DNA from: Streptomyces sp. A0958
GTDB taxonomy: Bacteria > Actinomycetota > Actinomycetes > Streptomycetales > Streptomycetaceae
Direction: 5' to 3'
Length of the DNA: 64,000 nucleotides
NCBI RefSeq assembly: GCF_004795035.1
Contig: NZ_SSBK01000025.1
Coordinates: 1-64,000, forward strand
Positions within the stretch are counted from its first letter, which is position 1; every line of letters begins with the position of its first letter. A program made the position numbers and the translations under genes. Under the pieces are notes generated by a model. The model saw only the letters and a list, made by a program, of their open reading frames with translations, had not been told where the DNA came from and ran no database searches. Below, piece after piece: positions 17,250 through 25,542 of this stretch.

Positions 17250-18935
17250 TCAGAGCTTCGACAGCTCGTCCACCAGGTCGTCCAGACCCAGCGGGCCCTG
17301 CGACAGGGCCGCCATGTGCCACGCTTTGAGGTCGAAGGCGTCGCCGTGCGCCGCCCGGGCGTTCTCCCGGCCCAGCAGCCAGGCGCGCTCGCCCAGCTTG
17401 TAGCCGATCGCCTGGCCCGGCATCGAGAGGTAGCGGGTCAGCTCGCTCTCCACGAAGTCGGCGGGCCGGCCGCTGTGGTTGCCGAAGAACTCCTGGGCCA
17501 GCTCCGGCGTCCACCGCTCACCGGGGTGGAACGGCGAATCGGCCGGGATCTCCAGGCCCAGGTGCATGCCGATGTCCACGATGACCCGGCAGGCGCGCAT
17601 CATCTGCGCGTCCAGGTAGCCGAGCCGGCGCTCCGCGTCCGGCAGGAAGCCCAGCTCGTCCATCAGCCGCTCCGCGTACAGCGCCCAGCCCTCGGCGTTG
17701 GCGCTGACGATGCCGATGGACGCCTGGTAGCGCGAAAGGCTCTCCGCCACGTGCGCCCACTGGGCGAGCTGGAGGTGATGACCGGGCACGCCCTCGTGGT
17801 ACCAGGTGGACACCAGGTCGTACACCGGGAACCGGGTCTCGCCCATGGTCGGCAGCCAGGTGCGCCCCGGCCGGGAGAAGTCCTCGGAGGGGCCCGTGTA
17901 GTACGGAGCGGCGGCGCCGCCGGGCGGGGCGATCCGGGACTCCACCCGGCGGACCCGCTCGGCCAGCTCGAAGTGCGTGCCGTCCAGGGCGTCGATGGCC
18001 TCGTCCATCAGCCCCTGCAGCCACGCCTGGACCTCGTCCACCCCCTCGATGTGCTCGCCGTGCACATCGAGATGGGCCAGCGCCTCCCACGGACCGGCAC
18101 CGGGCAGCACCTTCTCGGCCTCGGTCCTCATCTCCGCGAGCAGCCGGTGGTACTCGGACCAGCCGTACGCGTACGCCTCGTCCAGGTCCAGGTCGGTGCC
18201 GTTGAAGTAGCGCGACCAGCGGGCATACCGCTCACGGCCCACGGTGTCCGGCTCGCCCTCGATCGCGGGGGCGTACACGTCGCGCATCCACTGCCGCAGC
18301 TCGTCCAAGGCCCCGGCCGCCTGGGCGGCGGCCTCGTCCAGCTCGGTGCGCAGGACGTCCGGGCCGGCGGCGGCGAAGTCCTGGAAGAAGCCCTTCGCAC
18401 CGTCCCCGACCCACTCGTCGAGCTGGCCGATGAAGGTGGCGGTGGCGCGCGGACCGCCGTACAGCTTGCGCTCCAGACCGAGCGCCAGGGACTCCTGATA
18501 ACCGGACAGCGCGGCCGGAACCGCCCGCAGGCGGTCCACGACAGCCGCCCAGTCCTCGTCCGTCTCCGTCGGCGTCACCGTGAACACCTCACGGAGCGAG
18601 TGGGCCGGGGAGTGCAGATTGGAAACGGCCCGCAGCGCCTCGTCGGCCTCGTGGACGGCGAGTTCGGCCGTCAGACGCTCGCGCAGCAGCCGGCCGCAGC
18701 GGCGCTCGGCATCGTCCGCGGCACCGGGCAGCCGCTCCGCGCGGTCGAGCCGCGCGAGGGTGTCCCTGGCCAGCGCGGCCAGTCGCTCCTGGCCGGCGGG
18801 CGAGAAGTCGGGAAGGCGGCGCGAGCTTGCCGCGACACCGAGGTAGGTGCCGGAGATCGGGTCGAGTTCGATGAATGCGTCGACGTAGGCGTCGGCGACC
18901 TGGCGCGGCAGTGCGCTGCTGGAAGAGTCTGACAT
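17250..18935 (-). CDS. DUF885 zinc-peptidase-like protein
   Basis: The product has 561 residues and is an all-helical DUF885 protein. The metallopeptidase-like motif HEGVPGHHLQ lies near residue 385 and a conserved EGWALYAERLMDELG near 425, where the second Glu would complete an HExxxH...E zinc site. No signal peptide is present, so it should be cytoplasmic. The family is annotated as a peptidase or hypothetical; the substrate is unknown. The ATG at 18935 starts the family-typical MSDSSSSALPRQVADAYVDAF, and the longer reading frame upstream overlaps the next regulator and is rejected. Confidence 0.85.
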   Translation of the reverse strand: MSDSSSSALPRQVADAYVDAFIELDPISGTYLGVAASSRRLPDFSPAGQERLAALARDTLARLDRAERLPGAADDAERRCGRLLRERLTAELAVHEADEALRAVSNLHSPAHSLREVFTVTPTETDEDWAAVVDRLRAVPAALSGYQESLALGLERKLYGGPRATATFIGQLDEWVGDGAKGFFQDFAAAGPDVLRTELDEAAAQAAGALDELRQWMRDVYAPAIEGEPDTVGRERYARWSRYFNGTDLDLDEAYAYGWSEYHRLLAEMRTEAEKVLPGAGPWEALAHLDVHGEHIEGVDEVQAWLQGLMDEAIDALDGTHFELAERVRRVESRIAPPGGAAAPYYTGPSEDFSRPGRTWLPTMGETRFPVYDLVSTWYHEGVPGHHLQLAQWAHVAESLSRYQASIGIVSANAEGWALYAERLMDELGFLPDAERRLGYLDAQMMRACRVIVDIGMHLGLEIPADSPFHPGERWTPELAQEFFGNHSGRPADFVESELTRYLSMPGQAIGYKLGERAWLLGRENARAAHGDAFDLKAWHMAALSQGPLGLDDLVDELSKL

Positions 18936-18973
18936 GTGGACATCCTCGTACGGCGGGGGGCCTCCCGTCACCA

Positions 18974-19468
18974 TCAATCGACAGGACGGACCTGACCGGC
19001 CGGCGGCAGCAGCGGACCGCACTCCCACTGCTGGAAGATCAGCCGCGTCTCCACCCGGGCGACCTCGCGGCGCGAGGTGAACTCGTCGAGCACCAGCCGT
19101 TGCAGATCCGCGGTGTCCGCCACGGCCACATGCACCAGATAGTCGTCGGGGCCCGTCAGATGGAACAGGGCACGGGACTCGGGCAGCGATCTGATCCGTT
19201 CGACGAACGGCCCGATGAGTTCGCGGCGGTGCGGACGCACCTGTACGGAGAGCAGCGCCTCGAGACCCCGGCCGAGCCGGGCCGGGTCCAGGCGCAGCTG
19301 GTGCCCGAGGATCACGCCCGTGCGGCGCAGCCGGGTCACCCGGTCCAGACAGGTCGAAGGGGCGACGCCGACCTCGGCCGCCAGCTCCCGGTACGTGGTC
19401 CGGGCGTCGTTCTGCAACAGCCGCAGAATGTGCAGATCCACCGTGTCGAGAGCGACCGATCCAGTCAT
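18974..19468 (-). CDS. Lrp/AsnC family regulator (divergent from PLP enzyme)
   Basis: The product has 164 residues. The winged HTH (LHILRLLQNDARTTYRELAAEVGVAPSTCLDRVTRLRRTG) is at about residues 12-52 and the RAM domain follows with HLTGPDDYLVHVAV. The start at 19468 is 59 bp from the divergent Cys/Met-metabolism PLP enzyme. Lrp-type regulators beside methionine gamma-lyase or cystathionine lyase genes usually activate them when the substrate amino acid is present, so this is the probable regulator. Confidence 0.9.
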   Translation of the reverse strand: MTGSVALDTVDLHILRLLQNDARTTYRELAAEVGVAPSTCLDRVTRLRRTGVILGHQLRLDPARLGRGLEALLSVQVRPHRRELIGPFVERIRSLPESRALFHLTGPDDYLVHVAVADTADLQRLVLDEFTSRREVARVETRLIFQQWECGPLLPPAGQVRPVD

Positions 19469-19527
19469 TCGCCGAACGTAGCACGGCCCCTGTGCTGTAG
19501 ATCCCGGTGAGTGTTCAGAGTACGGGC

Positions 19528-20766
19528 ATGGACACCGAATCCGCGCTGCCGCCCTTGACGACGACCTCGTCCCGGGCGCTCGCCACCGAAGCCGTGCACG
19601 CCGGACGCGACGACCTCGCGGCCCTCGGCCTGCACGCCGCGCCGATCGACCTGTCGACCACCTACCCCTCGTACGACTCCAGGGCGGAGGCGGAGAGGAT
19701 CGACACCTTCGCCACCACCGGGGCCCGCCTCGACGGGCCGCCCGTCTACGCACGGCTCGACAACCCGACGACCGCACGCTTCGAGACGGCCCTGGCCCGG
19801 CTCGAAGGGACCGCGAGCGCGGTGTCCTTCGCCAGCGGAATGGCCGCGCTGACCGCCGTGCTGCTGGCCCGCGCGAGCGCGGGGCTGCGCCATGTGGTGG
19901 CGGTGCGGCCCCTGTACGGGTGCAGCGACCACCTCCTGGGCGCCGGGCTCCTCGGCACCGAGGTGACCTGGACCGACCCGGCGGGCATCGCCGAGGCCAT
20001 CCGGCCCGACACGGGCCTGGTGATCGTGGAGACGCCCGCCAACCCGACCCTCGCCGAGGTGGACATCAGAGCCGTCGCGCACTCCTGCGGCTCCGTGCCG
20101 CTGCTGGTCGACAACACCTTCGCCACCCCGGTCCTCCAGCGCCCCGTCGAACACGGCGCGCGGATCGTCCTGCACAGCGCGACGAAGTACCTGGGCGGTC
20201 ACGGCGATGTGATGGGCGGGGTCGTCGCCTGCGACGAGGAGTTCGCCGCCGTGCTGCGCCAGGTCCGCTTCGCCACCGGCGGCGTCCTGCACCCCACGGC
20301 CGGGTATCTGCTGCTGCGCGGCCTCGCCACCCTGCCGGTGCGGGTCCGGGCCGCCTCCGCGAGCGCCGCCGAACTCGCCCGCAGGCTCTCCGCCGACCCG
20401 CGGATCGCCCGCGTGCACTACCCCGAACTGGGCGGCGCGATGGTCTCCTTCGAGGTCTACGGAGACCCGCACCAGGTGATCGCCCGGGTACGGCTGATCA
20501 CACCCGCCGTCAGCCTCGGCAGCGTCGACACCCTCATCCAGCACCCGGCCTCCATCAGCCACCGCATCGTGGACGAAGGAGACCGGCAGACTTCCGGCGT
20601 CGGCGACCGGCTGCTGCGCATGTCGGTCGGTCTGGAGGACGTCGAGGACCTGTGGGCCGACCTCTGTCAGGCGCTGAGCGGCGACGAGCCCGCGGCGGAT
20701 GTCAGCGCTCGGCCTGTTCGTACGGCGGCAGGGAGCGTGCCGGGGTCACGCCAAGACGTGCGGTGA
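19528..20766 (+). CDS. Cys/Met-metabolism PLP-dependent enzyme (trans-sulfuration / methionine gamma-lyase type)
   Basis: The product has about 412 residues of fold-type I PLP enzyme. SFASGMAALTAVLLARAS and VVRPLYG-type segments form the phosphate and substrate pocket; VETPANPTLAEVDI and LLVDNTFATPVLQRP carry the PLP-contacting Asp; HSATKYLGGHGDVMGG holds the Schiff-base Lys near residue 219. Members cleave or exchange at C-gamma of cystathionine, homocysteine or methionine. ATG 19528 is chosen; GTG 19507 would add seven residues. The last 65 bp overlap the convergent ACT-GNAT gene, giving a tail unlike the family. Confidence 0.85.
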   Translation: MDTESALPPLTTTSSRALATEAVHAGRDDLAALGLHAAPIDLSTTYPSYDSRAEAERIDTFATTGARLDGPPVYARLDNPTTARFETALARLEGTASAVSFASGMAALTAVLLARASAGLRHVVAVRPLYGCSDHLLGAGLLGTEVTWTDPAGIAEAIRPDTGLVIVETPANPTLAEVDIRAVAHSCGSVPLLVDNTFATPVLQRPVEHGARIVLHSATKYLGGHGDVMGGVVACDEEFAAVLRQVRFATGGVLHPTAGYLLLRGLATLPVRVRAASASAAELARRLSADPRIARVHYPELGGAMVSFEVYGDPHQVIARVRLITPAVSLGSVDTLIQHPASISHRIVDEGDRQTSGVGDRLLRMSVGLEDVEDLWADLCQALSGDEPAADVSARPVRTAAGSVPGSRQDVR

Positions 20767-22129
20767 TGACGAGGGTGCCTTCCTCGATCTGGTAGTCGAG
20801 CGGCAGCGAGAGCGCACGCATGGCGGCGACCATGCCGGTGTTCGACGCCTGGGTGACGGCGTAGACGCTCTCGCAGCCGGCCTCGACGGCGAGCGCCGCG
20901 AGCCGGGCGAGCAGCTCGGAGCCGATGCCGCGGCGCTGCCAGCCGTCCTCGACGAGCAGGGCGACCTCGGTCTCGTCGCCGTCCCAGAGCAGATGGCCGA
21001 GGGCGACCAGCCGGCCGGAGGCCGTCTGCACGGCCAGGGTGCGGCCGAAGCGCGGGCTCAGCAGGTGATCGAGGTAGCGGTCGGCGTCGCGGACCGGGCC
21101 GTGGTAGCGCAGCCGCAGGGTCTGCTCGGAGCAGCGCCCGTGCATGGCGACGGCCGCTCCGAGGTCGGCGCGGTCCGCCCGGCGCACGGTGATCTCGTTG
21201 CCCTCGGGCAGGGTGAGCACCTGCTCGCCGCGCGGGACCCGGGGGCCGAGCCGGGCGTCGAGCTCCACCAGCGCACGCGCCCGCGCGAACTCCGTGGGCG
21301 TGAACGGGAGATAGGGGCGCTCGACCGTAATGACACCGCCGGACGGATCGCGCAGCCGCATCGTCGTCTCCGCCAGCACGCCTTCCACCGGGGCGGTCTC
21401 GCCGGTGGCGCGTCCGGTGACCGACACGGCGGGCAGCGAGTGGATGGAGCACCGCCCGAGCAGCTGACGCAGGGCGAGCGGCAGTTCGGCGGCGTCCAGG
21501 GCGGTACGGGTGGCGAGGCCGAGCACCCGCGTGGGGCCGTCGACCAGGTCGTGGGCATCGGCCCGTTCGGTCCAGGTGGAACTGCCCCCGGCGGCGGAGA
21601 TCGCCCGGGTCAGCTGCTGGGCCGGCAACGAGGCGGGCACCCGCAGCAGGAACTCGTCGACGGTGCCCTGCGCCAGCGGGTGCGTCTGGAGCGTCAGGAT
21701 GTCGATCCCGTGCCGGGCCAGCACGGTGCACAGCGCGGCCAGGCTGCCCGGCGCGTCCCGCACCGTGGTCCGCATCCGCCACAGCACCATCTCGCCGTGG
21801 GCGTTGGCGGCGTCCGTACTTGCCGGGCCCGTGCCCGTGTTCGTGCCCGTGCCTGTGTCCGGGTTCGTGTCCGCGGTAGCGTCTGCGATCGACGTTTCGG
21901 ACGGGGGCGCGTGGCTGTGACGCCGTGCCCACCAGGTGTGGAACCCGGCGGTAGCGGCCAGCGCCACGGCGGAGGCGATGAGCAGATACGGCCCGTCCGG
22001 CTGGTGCCCGATCAGGTTGGCGATCGCGTCGGCGACGGCCACCGCGGTGAACAGGGCGGCGAGTTCGATCAGGTCCCGCCGCCAGTGGTGGGGGCGGCGG
22101 GCACTCTTCGCGGATGTCACGTCAGTCAT
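20702..22129 (-). CDS. Membrane protein with ACT and GNAT acetyltransferase domains
   Basis: The product has 475 residues. Two hydrophobic helices (about 20-70) are followed by a Thr/Gly/Asp-rich linker, an ACT amino-acid-binding domain near 113-185 (VRDAPGSLAALCTVLARHGIDI), a middle region of unclear fold, and a C-terminal GNAT domain near 305-445 with LLVEDGWQRRGIGSELLARLAALA as the acetyl-CoA loop. The order suggests an acetyltransferase gated by an amino acid at the membrane. This is similar in principle to ACT-GNAT lysine acetyltransferases of actinobacteria, but those are soluble. The start is ATG 22129, with GTG 22138 as alternative. Confidence 0.8.
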   Translation of the reverse strand: MTDVTSAKSARRPHHWRRDLIELAALFTAVAVADAIANLIGHQPDGPYLLIASAVALAATAGFHTWWARRHSHAPPSETSIADATADTNPDTGTGTNTGTGPASTDAANAHGEMVLWRMRTTVRDAPGSLAALCTVLARHGIDILTLQTHPLAQGTVDEFLLRVPASLPAQQLTRAISAAGGSSTWTERADAHDLVDGPTRVLGLATRTALDAAELPLALRQLLGRCSIHSLPAVSVTGRATGETAPVEGVLAETTMRLRDPSGGVITVERPYLPFTPTEFARARALVELDARLGPRVPRGEQVLTLPEGNEITVRRADRADLGAAVAMHGRCSEQTLRLRYHGPVRDADRYLDHLLSPRFGRTLAVQTASGRLVALGHLLWDGDETEVALLVEDGWQRRGIGSELLARLAALAVEAGCESVYAVTQASNTGMVAAMRALSLPLDYQIEEGTLVITARLGVTPARSLPPYEQAER

Positions 22130-22352
22130 GGCATCCACTGTGACCGCACCGTGTTGCCTGATCGCGAACGCTTTGTGACCGATGGGTTAAGTGCCCATTC
22201 AGCTGCCTATCGTCGGTTTCGGATCGGTTGGCCAGGTGATTTCGAAGGACCGGCGGGTGTGGGGCGCGGCGTGCGGGGTGTCGGCTGCGGCCTGGGCGGG
22301 CCATGGTGGGCCGGGGCCGGGGCCACCTGCCCGTCAGGCGCTTCCCGGCGCG

Positions 22353-22379
22353 CAGGTGGTGCGCCAGGCGTACCACCTG
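22353..22379. repeat. Inverted repeat in the gap after the SWIM-like remnant
   Basis: Arms CAGGTGGT (22353-22360) and ACCACCTG (22372-22379) around an 11-nt loop; a further CCACCTGC copy lies at 22323-22330. It may terminate the minus-strand remnant. The surrounding 350 bp (22130-22482) hold no convincing gene. Confidence 0.4.
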
Positions 22380-22482
22380 CGCTTCCCGCCGCGCGCGGCG
22401 GTCGCGGCGAGGCCCGGGACCGGGCCGGTCTTCGGCGGGCCACAGCGTTCCGCGCACTCCGCCGCCACGGCGAGCAGATCGC

Positions 22483-22896
22483 TCAGGCCCCGGGGGCCCG
22501 TGCGCGGGCCAGCAACGCGGGCAGCACCGGCACCAGCACGGACAGCACGGTCCGGTACGCGCCGGTGCCGGCTGCCGTACGAGCCGCGTCCGCCAACCGC
22601 CCCGGCTTCACCGCCTCGCGTTCGAACGACTCGAAGCGCAGCCGGTCGCCGTTGCCCGTCACCACCGGGTCCAGCGAGGACAGCGGGGCCCGCTGGTAGT
22701 AACGGGCGGCGGCGACATCCGCCACACAGAGGAGCCCGCGCGCCCCGATCCGCGGCGAGGCGAGGAAGCCCGCGAAGAACCGGGGATGCGGCTCGAAGCC
22801 ACGCGGCGTGGAGCCGCCCGCGGTCTCTAGGCCGAGCAACTGCCCGCCCCGCCAGGACGCCAGGGCGGACGGACGTGAGTAGGCCAGAGCCCGCAC
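22483..22896 (-). pseudogene. Truncated remnant of a SWIM-zinc-finger-operon type gene
   Basis: From GTG 22896 the frame reads VRALAYSRPSALASWRGGQL and continues to DPVVTGNGDRLRFESF, about 92 residues that I recognise from memory as the N-terminus of long Streptomyces proteins encoded in SWIM-zinc-finger/AAA/VWA operons. Just after FESF (near 22620) the similarity stops, and an unrelated Ala/Arg-rich tail of about 45 residues runs to the stop at 22483. The full proteins are several hundred residues, and no downstream operon partners follow. So this is a 5' gene fragment left by a deletion, still carrying its promoter. The family assignment is memory-based. Confidence 0.6.
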
Positions 22897-22914
22897 GGTT
22901 CGGGTCAGGGAAAA

Positions 22915-22937
22915 ACGGTAGGACCCACCACTGACAA
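22915..22937 (-). promoter_or_regulatory. PafBC/RecA-NDp-type DNA-damage promoter
   Basis: On the minus strand TTGTCAGTG (22937-22929), exactly 8 nt, then TACCGT (22920-22915). This is a perfect match to TTGTCRGTG-N8-TANNNT, the LexA-independent DNA-damage promoter bound with PafBC in mycobacteria and found in other actinobacteria. It lies 18 nt upstream of the GTG of the truncated gene and just after the stop of the MocR gene. Confidence 0.75.
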
Positions 22938-22954
22938 TCGGCCTTTGCCGCAGG

Positions 22955-24412
22955 TCAACACGGGTTCTTTCGGGGTCCGGCCAGCGCGCGCACCCCGCGG
23001 ACGATGTCCGCCGGCGCCAGGTGGGCGTAGCCGAGCACGAGGCGTACGCAACCGTCCGCGGGCCGCTGCGTCCCGTAGTCGCGCAACAGGCGTACGGCGA
23101 CCCCGTCATCGGCCGCGCGGGCGACGAACTCCTCCTCCGGACCCCAGCGTTCCGGCAGCCGGGCGATGATGTGCAGACCCGCCGCGATGCCACTCACCTC
23201 GGTGCCGGGGAAGTGCTCGGCCAGCGCCCGCGTCAGCACGTCGCGCCGCTCGCGGTAGGCGCGCTGGCAACGCCTCAGCTGGCGGTCGTAGCCCCCGCCC
23301 GTCACGAAATCGGCGAGTACCGCCTGATCGAGGGACGGATTGCCGAGGTCCATCGTCCGCTTCCGGTCGACGAGCTCGTCGGTCATCGAGGCCGGCGCGA
23401 TCAGCCAGCCCAGCCGCAGGCCGGGCGCCAGCGACTTGCTCACCGAGCCCGTGTAGGCGACGTGTTCGGGGTCGAGCCCCTGAAGGGCGCCGACGGGTGC
23501 GCGGTCGTAGCGGAAGTCACCGTCGTAGTCGTCCTCCACCACCAGCCCGTCCGTCTCGCGCGCCCACTCCAGGAGACGGCTGCGACGGGCGGCGGAGTAC
23601 GCCACTCCGGTCGGGAACTGATGGGCCGGGGTCGTGACCACGGCGCGCACGCCGGAGCGCACCAACGGCTCCACGGCCAGGCCCTCGTCGTCGAGCGGCA
23701 CCGGGGCCGTCGCCATACCGGCGGAGGCGAAGAGCGCCGTGTGCTCGGGGCTCCCGGGGTCCTCCACACCGACCGTGCGCATGCCGCGCCCGTGCAGGAC
23801 GAACCCGAGCAGCGTCGTCGCCTGCGCCACCCCGGAACAGACCACCAGCCGTTCGGGATCGGCGACCACCCCGCGCCGCCGCGTCAGCAGCGCGGCAAGG
23901 GCGATGCGCAGCTCCGGCAGGCCGCGCGGGTCCGGATAGCCGAGTGCGCGGTGCGGCAGCCGGCCGAGCACCGAGCGGTGGGCGGCCGCCCAGGCGCTGC
24001 GCGGGAAGAGGGAGAGATCCGGCGTGCCCGGCCGGAAGTCGACGCGAACACCACGGGCGCGCGGGGCGAGATCCCGCGCACCGCCCGCCGCCGCCCGCGC
24101 GGACCCGCTCACCCAGGTCCCGGCCCCACGCCCGCTGCGCAGATAGCTTTCGGCGGTCAGCTGTTCGTACGCCTCGGTCACCAGGCCGCGCGAGACACCC
24201 AGATCGGCGGCCAGCTCACGGGTGGACGGCAGCCGCGTCCCCGGTGCCAGGCGGCCGGAACGGACCGCCTCGCGCAGGGCCGACTGGAGCGCCCGGCCAC
24301 GGCCACGGGCCGGAGCGGATGCCACCGGCAACAGCAACTCCCAGGCCGTGGAGACCGGTTCCCGGCCTTGGTCGTCGGCCTTTGAGCGCGCATTGGTCCC
24401 CGAAGACGTCAT
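22955..24412 (-). CDS. MocR/PdxR-type GntR-aminotransferase regulator
   Basis: The product has 485 residues. A GntR winged helix (RLPSTRELAADLGVSRGLVTEAYEQLTAESYL) lies at about residues 60-92. A fold-type I aminotransferase domain follows (LGYPDPRGLPELRIALAALLTRRRGV, VEDDYDGDFRYDRAPVGALQGLD, TGSVSKSLAPGLRLGW with the PLP lysine). Such regulators sense PLP or amino acids and control vitamin B6, GABA or permease genes. It is divergent from a DMT permease, with only 47 bp between, so that gene is the likely target. The ATG follows TAAGGT by 8 nt. Confidence 0.9.
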   Translation of the reverse strand: MTSSGTNARSKADDQGREPVSTAWELLLPVASAPARGRGRALQSALREAVRSGRLAPGTRLPSTRELAADLGVSRGLVTEAYEQLTAESYLRSGRGAGTWVSGSARAAAGGARDLAPRARGVRVDFRPGTPDLSLFPRSAWAAAHRSVLGRLPHRALGYPDPRGLPELRIALAALLTRRRGVVADPERLVVCSGVAQATTLLGFVLHGRGMRTVGVEDPGSPEHTALFASAGMATAPVPLDDEGLAVEPLVRSGVRAVVTTPAHQFPTGVAYSAARRSRLLEWARETDGLVVEDDYDGDFRYDRAPVGALQGLDPEHVAYTGSVSKSLAPGLRLGWLIAPASMTDELVDRKRTMDLGNPSLDQAVLADFVTGGGYDRQLRRCQRAYRERRDVLTRALAEHFPGTEVSGIAAGLHIIARLPERWGPEEEFVARAADDGVAVRLLRDYGTQRPADGCVRLVLGYAHLAPADIVRGVRALAGPRKNPC

Positions 24413-24459
24413 GAAAGTGGACCTTAAACCGGGCCGCCCGGCTCCCTAGCGTCGGTGCC
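24413..24459. promoter_or_regulatory. Back-to-back leaderless promoters of MocR and DMT permease
   Basis: Within 47 bp are a minus-strand -10 TAAGGT (24426-24421), 8 nt before the MocR ATG, and a plus-strand TAGCGT (24447-24452), 7 nt before the permease ATG. Both mRNAs should start at or near the A of ATG. A regulator bound in this short gap would control both genes. Confidence 0.6.
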
Positions 24460-25542
24460 ATGAACGTGACCTATGTGCGCGGGGCTCTCTCGGCCGCCGT
24501 CGCCTGCCTCCTCGTCGGCGCCTCCTTCACCGCCAACAGCGTCCTTGGCGACTACCCGTACGCGGGAGGCCAGGCACTGCGCTACGGCCTCGCGGCGCTG
24601 CTTCTCCTGCCCCTGCTCCGCCGGGAGGGGGAACCGAGGCCCGTCGCCACGCTGCGCGGGCTCTCCGGCCGCCAGTGGGGGCGGCTGGCGCTGCTCGCCG
24701 CCGTCGGCATGGTCGGCTTCAACCTCGCCGTCCTGGCCGCCGAACGCTCCGCGGAACCAGCCGTTCCGGGCGTCTTCGTCGGCTGCGCGCCGATTCTCGT
24801 GGCGGTGCTCGTGCCTCTGCTCGACGGCCGCCGTCCCACTCGTGCCGTGCTGTACGCGGCTGCCCTGGTCGCAGCGGGTGCCTTTACGGTCCAGGGCTGG
24901 GGGCGTACGGACCTGGCGGGCATCCTGTGCTCCGTGGGCGCGCTCGCCGGTGAGGTGGGCTTCGCCGTCCTCGCCGTGCCGGTGCTGCGCCCGCTGGGCC
25001 CGAAGCTGCTGTCCGCGACGGTCTGCGTCATCGCCGCGGCCGAGTCGGCGGCCCTGGGCCTGGTGCTGGACGGCGGCGGCTTCCTGCGGGTGCCGACCGG
25101 GGCCGAGGCGGCGGCGCTGGTCTGGCAGGCGGCCGTGGTGACGGTCATCGGCTTCGTCTGCTGGTACATGGGGATGCAGCGCATCGGCGCCGAGCGCGCC
25201 ACGCTCTTCTCCGGCCTCATCCCGGTCTCCGCCGCACTCACCGCCCCGCTGGTGGGAACCGGTTCTTACGGTGTCGCTCAGGCCGCCGGTTCCTGCCTGG
25301 TCGGGCTCGGTGTGGCGATCGGGTCGAGAGTGCTGGGACGGCGCGGCGGGGAGCGGGCGGCGGCTTCAGCGGCTGGTGTCGAGGATCACCCGGGCCACGA
25401 GAGCGGGGTCGTCGTTCATCGGGACGTGGCCGCAGCCGGGCAGACGGACGAGGCGGGCGCCGGGGATCTTGCGCTTCGCCCTGATTCCCTGGCGTCGCAG
25501 GAGGAGCCGGTCGCGGCCGCCCCAGGCGATGGTCACCGGTAG
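24460..25542 (+). CDS. DMT-superfamily (EamA) permease with an abnormal C-terminal tail
   Basis: Residues 1-300 form a normal ten-helix EamA transporter (for example ERSAEPAVPGVFVGCAPILVAVLVPLLDG and VCWYMGMQRIGAERATLFSGLIPVSAALTAPLVG). About 60 more residues follow the last helix (after SRVLGRRGG); they are hydrophilic, unlike the family, and are encoded entirely antisense to the 3' end of the alpha/beta-hydrolase gene (177-bp overlap). The ancestral stop was probably lost. The permease is paired with the MocR regulator at its 5' side. The ATG start is supported by the leaderless promoter. Confidence 0.82.
   Translation: MNVTYVRGALSAAVACLLVGASFTANSVLGDYPYAGGQALRYGLAALLLLPLLRREGEPRPVATLRGLSGRQWGRLALLAAVGMVGFNLAVLAAERSAEPAVPGVFVGCAPILVAVLVPLLDGRRPTRAVLYAAALVAAGAFTVQGWGRTDLAGILCSVGALAGEVGFAVLAVPVLRPLGPKLLSATVCVIAAAESAALGLVLDGGGFLRVPTGAEAAALVWQAAVVTVIGFVCWYMGMQRIGAERATLFSGLIPVSAALTAPLVGTGSYGVAQAAGSCLVGLGVAIGSRVLGRRGGERAAASAAGVEDHPGHESGVVVHRDVAAAGQTDEAGAGDLALRPDSLASQEEPVAAAPGDGHR

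Noticed and set aside
22139..22482. A plus-strand gene in the gap upstream of the ACT-GNAT gene (start near 22191)
   Set aside because: After about 40 residues the frame turns into Arg/Pro-rich antisense of the SWIM-type remnant; no family was recognised.
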